NCBI GenBank assembly: GCA_021234155.1
Contig: JAJEKV010000019.1
Span: 2,007,200-2,071,199 of the forward strand
Source of the DNA: Isoetes taiwanensis
Lineage: Eukaryota; Streptophyta; Lycopodiopsida; Isoetales; Isoetaceae
DNA length: 64,000 nucleotides
Reading direction: 5' to 3'
In this document: positions 31,227 to 45,874 of the stretch, in pieces
How positions within the stretch are numbered: the first letter of the stretch is position 1
Layout of the letters: each line of letters begins with the position of its first letter
Notes under the pieces: model-generated
Told to the model about the DNA's origin: nothing
What the model saw: the letters and a program-made list of their open reading frames with translations, nothing else
Database searches by the model: none
Translations under genes and position numbers: made by a program

Positions 31227-32428
31227 ATAGGTCTCAAGGGCATTATGGAAATTTAAAGGGAACATAAAGGAATTTGAGGAATTAACCGAAATCTTAAGGG
31301 TATTTGAAGAATTTTCAAAACTACAAAATACATTGTGTATTGATGAGGGGCATTCCATAAAATTATGAAAAGTTAGGTATGTGGTGAAATTTGTCAAAAC
31401 ATACCAATTTGAAGAACTTAGAACATGGATCCAACATACCACATTAACTCCTTGATCAATAGACTCATGGTAGATTAGTGTGCATGCGTATCGTAAATGG
31501 CTAGTTGCAATCATTTGTGATTGATGTTCAATAACATAAGAAACAAATTTGTATGGTTTGCATTTAGTATTCAATTTTGAGAATGGCCAATAACATGGCA
31601 ACATACGGGCGATTTACGTAGAAGGTTTTTTGCCCTGTGTTGAAACACCGTAATGCTCTATTCCAACTCCTGCTTCTCTTTCCTCACAATAGGCCGTCCA
31701 CGATGCGATTGCTAAACGGGATGTCAGCTTCAACACGGGATCAGCAACAATTCAGGTGGCCCATCGCTATTTGTTCATGTGAATCTCCCAATAGATAATG
31801 TGGAAGAGTACGTACTTGGATTGGATTTCAGCGTCCACGAAGACCAATTAATGAGTGGGACATGGTATTAAGAAGAACTGAGGTGAACGACCAACCAATG
31901 AGTGGGACAGGTATTAAGAAGAAGTGAGGTGCGCCATGAGAAGGTTGAATGTGGAAGGAAGGAAGGCTAGCCTTATTCGCCCCCCTTGCTGACGTGGCAT
32001 CATATCCGACCATTGAATGCGTGAATTGAAGGGCCAGATTTGATGCCAGGTCAGTTGGGGAGGGGAGAAGGAAGGCGTCCAAGGAAGGCATATCCATAAG
32101 TTAATGGTCAATGGGCCTTGAGCTAACATGGTTGACATGAGTTAATGCGCAGGTAAGAAAGGGAAGGGAGCATGAGTACCCGACAAATGTATATGAAATG
32201 GATGGGACAATGAATGTCCAAGAGATCTACACAGAGAGATGGCCTAGACGAAATGGACATGTAAGGAATGAAAGCTCAGAGAGTAAAACTAAGGAACCGA
32301 GAAGCCATGAGATGGACAAAACGACACGTGTAGGACGGCCACCTACCAGGGGTGCCATTATTAGGGTGGCCACATAAGTAAAGAGGCCCAAAGCCCAGCG
32401 AGGCGGATCAAATTTTCAGCCCGAGGAG
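31225..32428. other. Intergenic region ahead of the decarboxylase-like gene
   Basis: No gene recognised. A direct repeat of about 42 bp lies at about 31845-31930: CCAA(T/C)(T/C)AATGAGTGGGACA followed by GGTATTAAGAAGAA(C/G)TGAGGTG, twice. A clear TATA box near the gene start is not evident. The last 100 bp are purine-rich and probably include the 5' leader. Confidence 0.5.
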
Positions 32429-33652
32429 ATGGTGAACGAGCAGGACGAGTTCGTCTTGCAGATCTTCAGAACCCAAAAATCCATCCACGAGTGTTTCGTC
32501 CTCGACCTTGGCCGATTACGGGAGCTGTACTCAGCCTGGGCCGAAGCCCTCCCAGGCACCCGGCCCTTCTACGCTGTCAAATGTAACAGTAACCCTTGGT
32601 TCCTTTCCGCCATAGCCGAGCTTGGCCTTGGCTTCGAATGCGCCAGTAAGTCCGAAATGGAAAAGGTCCTCTCCTTGGATGTTCACCCTTCTCGCATTAT
32701 CTTTGCTCACCCTAGAAAGGTCCCTTCCCATATTAAGTATGCCTCTAGTTGTGGTATCCATACTTCTACTTTTGATTCTATCAGTGAGATCTCTAAGGTT
32801 AAGGCTTGCTCTGGCTCCAATGCCCGCTTGCTTCTTCGCCTCTCCGTCCCCCAGACTGCCTCTGCCATTCCTCTCAATAGGAAGTTTGGTGCCTCCCTCT
32901 CTGACGTGGATGTCCTCCTCAGCTCCGCCCACTCCGCTGGCGTTCGCGTTGTCGGCGTTGCTTTCCACGTCGGTAGCGGTGCCACCCTCGCAAAGAACTA
33001 CGCCGACGCTATCGCCCTCTCCCGCGCAGTATTCGACCGCGCTATTGCCATTGGTTTACCCCCCCTACATGTCCTTGACATTGGTGGTGGTTTCTCTACC
33101 TCTAGTACCCTCACACTTCGCCATGCCGCTCGCACCATTCGCAATGCGCTCGCCATGCACTTTCCCTCTGGCGGCATTGACGTCATTGCCGAGCCTGGAC
33201 GCTATTTTGCCGAGTCTCCCTTTACCCTCTGCACCCCTATCTATGCTAAAAGAGTCACTGGGCACCTTCTCAAGGAATATTGGATAGCTGATGGCACATG
33301 GGGCAATCTCAACAAGAGAGATCCAAGTGTTACACATCCTCGGCCTTTTAGAATATGTTCTGAAAATGTTTTGCATGATAATAAGTATCCCTCTACTGTC
33401 TTTGGTCCGACTTGCGACTCCGATGACCATGTGTTAGATGGGGCGATGCTTCCTGATCTGAATGAGGGAGATATACTTGTTTGGCCAAACATGGGTGCTT
33501 ACACACAAGTCCTTGGGTGTAGCTTCAATGGTTACGAGACAACACCCACTCCAGTTGTCCTCGCTACTGGGAAAAATAGGGATGAGGTTGAATTAATCCA
33601 CAAGGTTAAGAGTAAGATGGCCAAGATGGGCTATCAAACTTGGGAGTCATGA
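32429..33652 (+). CDS. Ornithine decarboxylase-like PLP enzyme (fold-type III)
   Basis: An intact 407-residue single exon, as usual for plant ornithine decarboxylase, which makes putrescine from ornithine in the polyamine pathway. In order: PFYAVKCN with the PLP-binding Lys51; the barrel blocks FECASKSE (69-76) and HVGSG (180-184); the glycine loop DIGGGF (217-222); the phosphate-binding EPGRYF (255-260); WIADG (285-289); and the catalytic Cys in FGPTCDSDD (Cys329-Asp330), then PNMGAYT and FNGY. The family usually has NDG and YGS.N...YDH in the segment after residue 285. Here it reads ADGTWGNLNKRDP, so Tyr becomes Trp and Asn becomes Ala near the active site. That suggests altered substrate preference or a specialised paralogue. 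Start choice: the first ATG, in context GAGATGGTGAACG, lies upstream of all conserved blocks at typical spacing. No signal peptide, so cytosolic. The first two thirds are C-rich at third positions, unlike the surrounding DNA. Confidence 0.93.
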   Translation: MVNEQDEFVLQIFRTQKSIHECFVLDLGRLRELYSAWAEALPGTRPFYAVKCNSNPWFLSAIAELGLGFECASKSEMEKVLSLDVHPSRIIFAHPRKVPSHIKYASSCGIHTSTFDSISEISKVKACSGSNARLLLRLSVPQTASAIPLNRKFGASLSDVDVLLSSAHSAGVRVVGVAFHVGSGATLAKNYADAIALSRAVFDRAIAIGLPPLHVLDIGGGFSTSSTLTLRHAARTIRNALAMHFPSGGIDVIAEPGRYFAESPFTLCTPIYAKRVTGHLLKEYWIADGTWGNLNKRDPSVTHPRPFRICSENVLHDNKYPSTVFGPTCDSDDHVLDGAMLPDLNEGDILVWPNMGAYTQVLGCSFNGYETTPTPVVLATGKNRDEVELIHKVKSKMAKMGYQTWES

Positions 33653-33794
33653 TTGAAGCTCAAAGAGATTTCCATTTTAAATTCGTTTATCATGTTTGAA
33701 AGGGACACTTTTGTTGTAATAGTTTGATTGACAAAACCCGAAAAGGATATTTGACACTGTATATGGTTTAAATTGTGCCTTTATTTGGCCAAAT

Positions 33795-33992
33795 AAAAAG
33801 GGCATTTCATATTGCACATGTTCTAGTGTACTTTATGTTTGCATTGCACAACATTGGAGATGATACAAGATCCTCCAATTAGAGTATGGTCATAAAAAGG
33901 TCATTTCATATTCCCCATGTTCTAGTGTTACTTTATGTTTCCATTGCGCAACATTGGAGATGATACGAGATCCTCCAATTAGAGTATGGTCA
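33795..33992 (+). repeat. 99-bp tandem duplication after the decarboxylase-like gene
   Basis: Two units of 99 bp, each AAAAAGG(G/T)CATTTCATATT...GAGATGATAC(A/G)AGATCC...AGAGTATGGTCA, differ at about seven positions. The first unit lies in the likely 3' UTR or just beyond it, close to an AATAAAA word at 33793 that could be the polyadenylation signal. Confidence 0.9.
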
Positions 33993-34821
33993 AATGTAGA
34001 TGTCAAAGAGAACGCAAAGGGTTATACGAATGTTTTTTACATGAAGGGCTTGACGTCAACATGGATCCATTCCATCGGCTTCCTCTTCGGTTGAATGGGT
34101 TCATGTTCACATGAATCCCTTTAGTTTTGACATATGACATTTCTTTTTGACACGAACATGTGATCCCAACATTTTATAAAGGTTCATGTGGACATGATCT
34201 TCATGTGACCAAACTTTGTATTGGTTCCAGTTCTTCTATTTTAGTTCATAAATTTTCTGTATGTTTTCTTAATATTTTATCACAACAGATAAGAGTTTTA
34301 AGCCTTTCTCCACATCCATTTCAAAAGAAAAAAGAAAATGCCTATGATCAGCCAATTGAAATTACAATTTAGTTATATTCCCAAGAAAATGTACTTGATC
34401 AAAAAATACAAGGGGCAAACCCATGTATGTCCAAAGTGCAAACTACCTTTGGACGAAAGCATACAAGTTCCCGTTCAACAATAAGCAACAAAGATAATAA
34501 ATTTGCATGCAAGCCAATATACTTACACGTAGCATACTTTCATGCGTACAAAAGTTGTATGCAAAGCCCTTGCATGAAAAAAGTCCCAACCATATTAAAT
34601 TGCAATTAACTTAACTTGATATGCCATATTTGCAAATTGCAAGTGTTCCCATAATTGTACGCTTAAAATGCTATAAAAAAATATCAAAAAATAAACCATC
34701 GTAAGTTCCAAGTAAATTCACAGTCCCAATGTACGTTAAGATGATGTCACTGGCAACCTCGTTATAGATGTCCATGTATACGATTTCATCACTTAAAAAT
34801 GAATGGGTTAGAAACATGTAT
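33993..34821. other. Intergenic stretch with no recognisable gene
   Basis: AT-rich, short open frames only. I see no element ends or conserved motifs. Confidence 0.55.
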
Positions 34822-34931
34822 GGGGGCATGGTCATTGAGACCACATTCTGGTGTGGACCGGTGGGGCCCTGCAACTGGCGGATCTGGGAGCGGGTCACCG
34901 GCCACACTGGAATACCAATGACCATGCCCCC
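34822..34931. repeat. Inverted-repeat (hairpin) element, 110 bp
   Basis: GGGGGCATGGTCATTG at the left is the exact complement of CAATGACCATGCCCCC at the right. Inside, GACCACATTCTGGTGTGGACCGG pairs loosely with CCGGCCACACTGGAATACC, so almost the whole unit folds back. The loop side contains GGAGCGGGTCACCGG, also present as complement in the hairpin at 27110-27288. A MITE or a hairpin-RNA locus are both possible. A TATG or ATGT word flanks it, but no firm target duplication. Confidence 0.8.
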
Positions 34932-34979
34932 ACAACATGGAAATTGGGAGCAAAATTATCCCCCCTTTTTTTGCTCCCC

Positions 34980-35780
34980 TGTTTTCAACGAGGCAGAGCT
35001 CCAGCTATGGCGCCGACGGAAATGCGTCCTCTAGGCCCCCTACTTCATCATTTTATCTTCATAGGGCGAAGGCCATCGCTGGACAGAAGGTGAACATACT
35101 GGCGCAAGGAGGCGTTAATCTATTTTCTAGATTAGGGTCTTCATTCTTGGCATTTTAGTGTTGTTTTGTACTTTTGCTGCTTCAACAGTGTCTTTTGATG
35201 GCAGCCATCTGTCTATGATCGATTTTGAGAGTGATATCATAGTTATTAAGTGATCTTTCTTAAAGTTTATTGATTTTTTGTTCAATCCTTATGTTTTCTT
35301 TAACTTTGCAGGTGGAAACAATGTTCTTCACGGATCTTCTGGCCCGAAGGCGACTCAAAGTTTAGGTAGAGTAGTTTTTGTTTGTCTTTTATTTGCTTTC
35401 TTTCTAATTTTCATACATGCAGGTCGGAATGCAGTGGAAACATTGATGCTTTCTTTCTAAATGTTTATGCATTCAAGTCAGAATGTAGTGCAAATACCAA
35501 ATGTAGACTCAACTAGCTGTTATTTCTTTGCTTTTCAACCTTTAACTGTTTGCAGATGCTAACTGTCCTTGCATGCAGATGCAGATGCAGTTTCTATAGG
35601 CAAGCAAGCCATAAATTTGGTTGTTATAAGAGGTATCTCCTGTTTATATATCAGGTTTGTGATTTCAGGTTACGTATTAATCAAGTTCTTTTTTGTAGGA
35701 AATGTTAGCGGAAAAAAGACTCGTATGGAAGATCATCCCTCGTTCAACTTTGTAACTGAAACTTTGAGTGCTTCAATGTA
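34980..35780 (+). other. Possible exons of an unrecognised spliced gene or its remnant
   Basis: Several exon-like islands are bordered by good splice signals. An ATG-containing island at about 35004-35088 ends AGAAG|GTGAAC. An island after TTTAACTTTGCAG at about 35312-35366 ends TTTAG|GTAGAG. One after TTGCATGCAG lies at about 35578-35632, and a last one after TTTTGTAG at 35700-35781 ends SFNFVTETLSASM and a stop. Frames do not join cleanly in any order I tried, and no family is recognisable. It may be a decayed host gene. Confidence 0.2.
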
Positions 35781-35781
35781 A

Positions 35782-40031
<4,250 letters not shown>

Positions 40032-41950
40032 GCCCGTCAAATTTTGATCCTCTCAATCTGATTTTTCAAGAGTATGAAACATTCATCTACTATCAATTGC
40101 ACCTGGATTGCCAAACTTTGTTAGTTAATGAAGCACAACACAACGATGTAATCACATCCCTTAAGCTGGTTCACAACTTTGGCCTAAGTGTCTCATTCCT
40201 TTTTTGTGAAGATTGGAGCAAGATTAGAGCGACAAAGAAATAGAGAGAAAGGAGAATAGAGAGAAGAAAGAGAAAGGGAAGGCAGTGATTGACTTAAGGT
40301 CATGAGTGATTGATTTAAGGTCTGGCTCAATCTGACCCTAAGAAATCCAAAGATACTTCCACAAAAGCTTCATAGATCTCCCACTAAACTGGCATGTTGA
40401 CTCAAACTTTAGAAAAGATCTTGGGCAGTGGTAAGCTCGTCTCCAGATGGAGTAATCCTTGGGATGGAACACTATAAATTCACATTAGCCAAATTTTATT
40501 AACGCCAGGCATGTGTTTTGATGGTACATTAAGGGTTTGCACCTGGGATTAAGCTAAGTTTTGTTTTTGTTAACTGAATTAACTAACTGTCGCACGACTA
40601 GTTAAGCTAGCATATAATTAAGGAATTTGGATAAGACTTGGTGAATTTTTTCAACCGAAACCACTAACTAAACTTATCATAGTGAAAAGAAAAACCCTCC
40701 TACACTAGTAACATTGACCAATATGACAAACCTAAAATTAATAGAGACGCTTATTAGAAAAACAATCTGCTAAAATCTAGCATAACCAGATGATAAAATC
40801 TAGCATATTTGAATGAAGTGCTCTTTCATAAGGGGAAGCTTTACTACCGTACAAATCGATATAAATGGGAAAGAATCACAAGAACCTTCACATAAAACTT
40901 ATGACAAGCACACTACATTAGTTCAAAATTGCACATGTATGATTTAGGAGACATCTAGAGTATCCAAGTAATGCAGAGTGGGGAATCCTCACTCTAGTCT
41001 GCACTAAAGTAGCGAAGAATCTCTCCAATCAATTGAATTACCCATGGGCATATCGGGTGGAAACCTAAGGCAATATGTGAAGATCTTGCCCACTGCATCC
41101 ACAGACTGATTGTGTGGAGATGTAGCTACTATTCGCAATCCTCATGGATTGCCCCACAATGTAGCATCAAGACAACATTAAGAGGTCATGCAAGGCTGGA
41201 GTTCTTGTATGAATGGCTAGGCAAAACATCTATTTAGATAACGCGGGCATGGATCCTAATGTAGATAAGTGGGATGTAATGGTGTAACTTATAAGCTTAA
41301 ACTGTGGATCAACAATGTAATCCTTAGGATCTACAGCACAGTTAATGCCTTGTATAACTTGTGTATGTTTCATTACAAAAGGCGTAAAGGCTAGCAATTA
41401 TGTAGCAAAAATTGATAGAATTTTTCTCTATAACTTAATCGCTTCTATGAGTAGAAATGAGATTGACAACAATAGCATCAGATGCCAATCAGAGCTTCTA
41501 ACGCCAATGAGACAAGAGGAGATAAGACTACTAATAGCCAAGACAACATGAAAGACAAGGGAATAATTTGAGACCTCGTTATATCTCAAGGTATGAAAAA
41601 AAGATGCTCTTGATCTCCAACAGAACATGTGAGGAGCATATCCTTGCCCTCATGTTCCCAAACAACGCATTCAAATGCAGCGTAAGCTATTAGCCAATGG
41701 TGTAGCTCAACTTGCTAGAGAACAAGGAGGAAGAGTATATCTCCTAGTTCATCACAATCCTACAATATAGAGACAACACAAGAAATAATATAAGAATGAT
41801 AAGAATGATAAGGAGGCAAGAAGGCGTCAAAACATCATAGCAGTCCTATGAAGGAACATAATCAAACATAAACATCCAAACCTTTGAAGGCACAGAGAGA
41901 ACGGGAGGAATCATAGTTGACGCATAAATTGATCAAGTACAACAATTTTG
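40032..41950. other. Intergenic stretch after the GST gene
   Basis: No gene recognised. A small tandem repeat at about 40284-40322, G(A)TTGA(C/T)TTAAGGTC(AT/TG)G twice, follows the GST 3' UTR. The part from about 40900 to 41950 may be the eroded upstream section of the gypsy relic that becomes recognisable at 42205, but I see no LTR. Confidence 0.4.
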
Positions 41951-42715
41951 TAGGCAACCAATTAAATTTCACAAACATCACAAGAGTAGCTATGGGAAGG
42001 CTAACTGGATCAGAATGTATTTAGTAGAGAAGAAACCTTGTAGAAAGGGGAACAATGATGGAGGTTACAACCAAATGGAAGATTTGTTTTGCAATCTTCT
42101 GGAAAGATTGGATTCCAATTGTGTCATAATGGAGCAAAGGTTGTTCTTGGCAACACTATCACAAGAAAACAAATCTGGGTTGAATACACATGCATTTACA
42201 TGAGCAATAGATTCTAAATGCATCACCACTGGACAAAGATGTCGTTGAAGGATACACTGGAGGCCTTCGACAAGAACTCAAGGGACAGGTCAAGAGTTGA
42301 AGGCCTATGATCATAAGAGAAGCAGAACATTATGATAAGAACCTAGAGTCAACCGCGACTAAGCATGTACACTTTGCACTGTCAGTCAGGGATAACAACA
42401 AGGGGAAGCTACCGCCTACCTATAAAAAGGAGATATTTCTTCAATGAAGCCTTTGGAGATTTCAAAACTTGCAAAAAAAAAACCAAGGAAGGCAGTTCAA
42501 CTGATAAGATAGGAATTGCAAAAACGGTAGGAAAAGGCCAGATATCAAGAAGTACGAAAAGAGAATGGAGGTCATAAATAAACACAAAGTTGAAGGAATT
42601 CTTGAATAATCTAATACCTGATCATAAGGAAATAGCAAGATACAAGAAGGTATACTTTATTGCAGACAGTTGGATACTTGTCCCACAATTGCTTAAAGTT
42701 GAAATCTGCCAACTT
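41950..42715 (+). pseudogene. Plus-strand gypsy relic: gag remnant, left part
   Basis: Frames at about 42205-42600 read LDKDVVEGYTGGLRQELKGQ, then RPMIIREAEHYDKNLE. This resembles the gag segment [19 protein letters not shown]...EAES of the young element. Further on, YKKVYFIADSWILVPQLLKV occupies the place of the zinc knuckle but has lost its cysteines. The sequence stops exactly at the TIR element start (42716) and resumes at 49773. Confidence 0.6.
42708..42715 (+). repeat. 8-bp target-site duplication GCCAACTT, left copy
   Basis: GCCAACTT immediately precedes CAGGGATAGGTTC and recurs at 49773-49780 immediately after the complementary end. Eight bases is the duplication made by hAT-type transposases, and also by a few other superfamilies. 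Confidence 0.92.
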
Positions 42716-42728
42716 CAGGGATAGGTTC
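42716..42728 (+). repeat. Terminal inverted repeat, left end
   Basis: CAGGGATAGGTTC, exactly complementary to 49760-49772. The following 100 bp contain TACGT, ATACGTAT and a 9-bp stem GCCGTAT...ATACGGC at about 42790-42818, the sort of subterminal repeats that transposases bind. Confidence 0.9.
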
Positions 42729-42871
42729 AATACGTTGTACGTTTTATAGGAATACGTATGAATTGTATGATACAGCACATATTTGCCGTATAAAACGTAA
42801 AAAATACGGCAAAAAAAAAAAATTCAAAGCGTCGGAAGATTTTTGGCGTCAGAAAACAGAGGTTTCAAACA

Positions 42872-42879
<8 letters not shown>

Positions 42880-42902
<23 letters not shown>

Positions 42903-42904
42903 AA
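42880..42904 (+). repeat. A25 homopolymer near the left end of the TIR element
   Basis: Uninterrupted A run about 165 bp inside the element. Similar A and T runs occur at 49389-49403, 49467-49486 and 49590-49614 near the right end. Confidence 0.9.
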
Positions 42905-44710
42905 CCCTAAAATATACCAGCCTTAAGACTAGATACTCAGACATTTAAGACTTAAGATTCCATTTGGAATAAAAAGCCTTTAAATTTGCAACCCTAGATA
43001 AGATTAGGTGCCATACCTTATCTAAGCCTTGAGAAGGGTCAAGAAACAATAAATAGACTAAAGATCCAATGGCAAGTCTTTAAAAAAGAAAACATTCAGA
43101 AATCAAACCAATGAACTCATGTCAAAGATAAACTGGAGACGAAGAGGAATATAATGATTAATAATATAGGAACTGATAATATCCTAGATTGTTAGGTCAA
43201 CAAATAAAGTATATCCACATAACATCAAAAACAGAAAACCATGCAGACAAAAGATAATAAGTTAAACATTTAAGATTAATAAATGTATACTATGAAGTCT
43301 AAAAATGAGTCAGAAATTAAGTATTTGCAGAAGTGGTGTATAACACAAAGTAAAAAAGTAACCCATAAAATGTAAATATGGTAATGGAGTACTATGAAAT
43401 CCATATAAGATTCAGAAGCATTTAAACAACATATCTTTTAGAAGCACAAAACCAAACTGGCTTTTAACCACATAGGTGGTCTGCAAAATAAAGCCAGAAA
43501 ACATCAAAGTTTGGAAGAATATCACCACTTACAGAATCAGTAGAATTTGAGCAGTCACTAGGGTTCAGTCCGGTTACCTGCACCACAAGAAATTAGACAA
43601 GCATTAGAATGGTTGCCAATAACAGGGTAGCAGGTAAGCAATGGACAAAACCGGCTTATCACCTTTCACCACAGTAACCTAGTTTAAATACTGAAACATA
43701 ACTGATAGAAAACATAAGAGATGAGATTAAGAAGGGATACAAGCATAGTAGCCATAGCTGGAAACAAAAGCAAGGTAACCATGGTTAAACAATGGATCCA
43801 TAAACCGAAGGAGAAATTTAAGACATAGAAACTAACGGACCATGGGATGAAAAAACAAATTGAAATACATAGGTCAAGAAATATAACAAACTGGAAAAGA
43901 TGGTTAAAAAACGTCTAAGGAAATTAGACCTGTTAGGAGGATAAAGGTGCACTTTTGGAGTTACAGCTAGATACTGGCAGGGATTAAAAAGGAACTATAG
44001 GTACAGAAATGATTGAAGTAAATGTGAACAAGAAGAGAACATAGCAAAGTAAACAAGGCAGAACATCAAAGATCCCAAAGATATAGTAAAAGCCAAAGAA
44101 GTTATAGAAAGAAAACATGACTTGAAATAAGGTATAGAACAAGAAAAGTAAAACTAGAAAAAGGCTAACGAAAATTGGACAGAGTTACAATTGTTGATGC
44201 AACAAAGCTCAAATTGGATTACGTAAAACCGACCATAGGGAGAAAAATCATATAGAATTATAAAGGTCAAGTAACATAACAAACTGGTAAAAAACCTCAA
44301 AGAAAAATTAGATCTGTCTGAAAAGGAACAGATAAGGAGGATAAAGGTGCAGTTACGAAGATACAACTAGAACAGGGATACAACTAGAACAGGGCATAGA
44401 ATAAGAATAAAGGAACCAAAAGAACAAAAATGATTGATTGCCAGATTAAACATGTATGAATGTGGACAGCAGTAGTAGTAGTAAAGATCAATCACGAAAT
44501 ACGCAGATAAAGCTGTAGGATCACAAAATAACCTGGTAGTCTAAACTATATATCAGAGATAAACCCAAACCAAGTCCAAGAGATCTAGTGTCAAGATATT
44601 CAATCATTGTTCAATATTACTAGACATGGTTTCATATTACTGGAGCTACATAGAGAAACCTACACAGCTCAACTTCAGGAGAAAAAAAGGCATGTGATAT
44701 AATAAACATC
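42905..44710. other. Non-coding left part of the TIR element
   Basis: AT-rich sequence with no recognisable frame on either strand. It contains a duplicated segment: GATAAAGGTGCA(C/G)TT(T/A)... near 43942 and 44340, and ...GAAAT(T/C)A(A/T)A... with CATA(G)GTCAAG(A/T)AA(A/C)ATAACAAACTGG near 43870-43900 and 44265-44290. The copies are about 400 bp apart. The transcript ends of the minus-strand genes could lie here. Confidence 0.45.
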
Positions 44711-45322
44711 TTAAAACAAGAGAAACAAAGCTGAACCTATATCAAGGACTTTTAAAAGGTCATGGCAGAAGATAGGGATCATCAAAACAAAGGGCATAGA
44801 AACCTGATTGGAAGTCTTGGCAGGTCCAGAGTCTTCAACAAAATCAGCATCAGGAATAAGAGAGCTCGTAGTAACAGTTTGTTCATCCGAGCCAATGACA
44901 ATGGGAGAGTTAACATTAGAAACCGGAATTCTAATAGCAGAAACATGATTGGTCTGGACCGAATTGCTCCCTTCTTCTAAGTTTGGTAACATATTGGTCG
45001 CAGGTTTAGCCATAGCCTTTGCAGGCTTATGATAATCAAACACACTCTTCCTCTTTTCAGCCAATTTCTTTTCCATCTAAAGTTTGAGAATAGTGGCTTT
45101 GTTTAAACCACCCTTTTTCCTTCCCATACACCGGAACCAGCAACAGGCATAAGACTGAACAGCAGCAATAAGGTGAAGCAAGGAAAAATCTGAGCAATCT
45201 ACCTGGGTTAAATACATCTTTAGGAAACCGGCAATGATACCGTCGGAGTAAATCCATCCGTTGTTCTTCCAACCGTAAGACTTCCAGGCTGTGAATCCTC
45301 GAAGGTAGACGTCTCCGGCCAT
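44711..45322 (-). CDS. Unidentified second gene of the TIR element, possibly spliced
   Basis: Two minus-strand open parts look connected. The first starts MAGDVYLRGFTAWKSYG at 45322 and runs to a CAG|GTAGATTG word near 45205. The second, from 45076, reads MEKKLAEKRKSVFDYHKPAK and then a Ser/Val-rich tail. A basic KKGG stretch lies between them. The second part looks like a disordered, charged tail. No domain is recognised, so a role in mobilisation is only a possibility suggested by location. Confidence 0.35.
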
Positions 45323-45874
45323 CGTGAGCCGGAAAAGGTTAATAAAAAACCTAAAGTGGACTTATGTTCACAAAACTCCATAAAGGGAAATACCATTAAG
45401 ACCAAGAAATGGAGAAATGAAAACATATTAGATATTTATCCTATGGGGCAGATAACAATACTTCTTGAACCCTTATATTAAGAGAGTGAGTCAGACTAGT
45501 GGATATTTAGCAGAAAAATCAGCTTAACATACCAAGGAAATACATAAAAAAACCCTTCCTCCTACCTCAGATTGGGAGGTCCCTCAAACATATAAGAGTA
45601 ATAGAAAGTTGCAACAGGGAGAGTAGGGCCCTGTTGCAACACAGGGACCCTACCCAACCCGTAACAGAAATTAACAAGAAGAAACACAAATGGAAATACT
45701 TACAGGATACGTTTCAGGACCCTAGAAAGGTCGTCAATATCATACGGAAGGCCAGGGAAATTGTTAACTTTCAGTGTCCTAAGAACAATTCTGATGATGT
45801 CCTCCCTTAGAAAACCGTTATTACAAATGGGTACACATCAACTCATAGATGTCTTCAGCAGCAGCCATGCAGTT

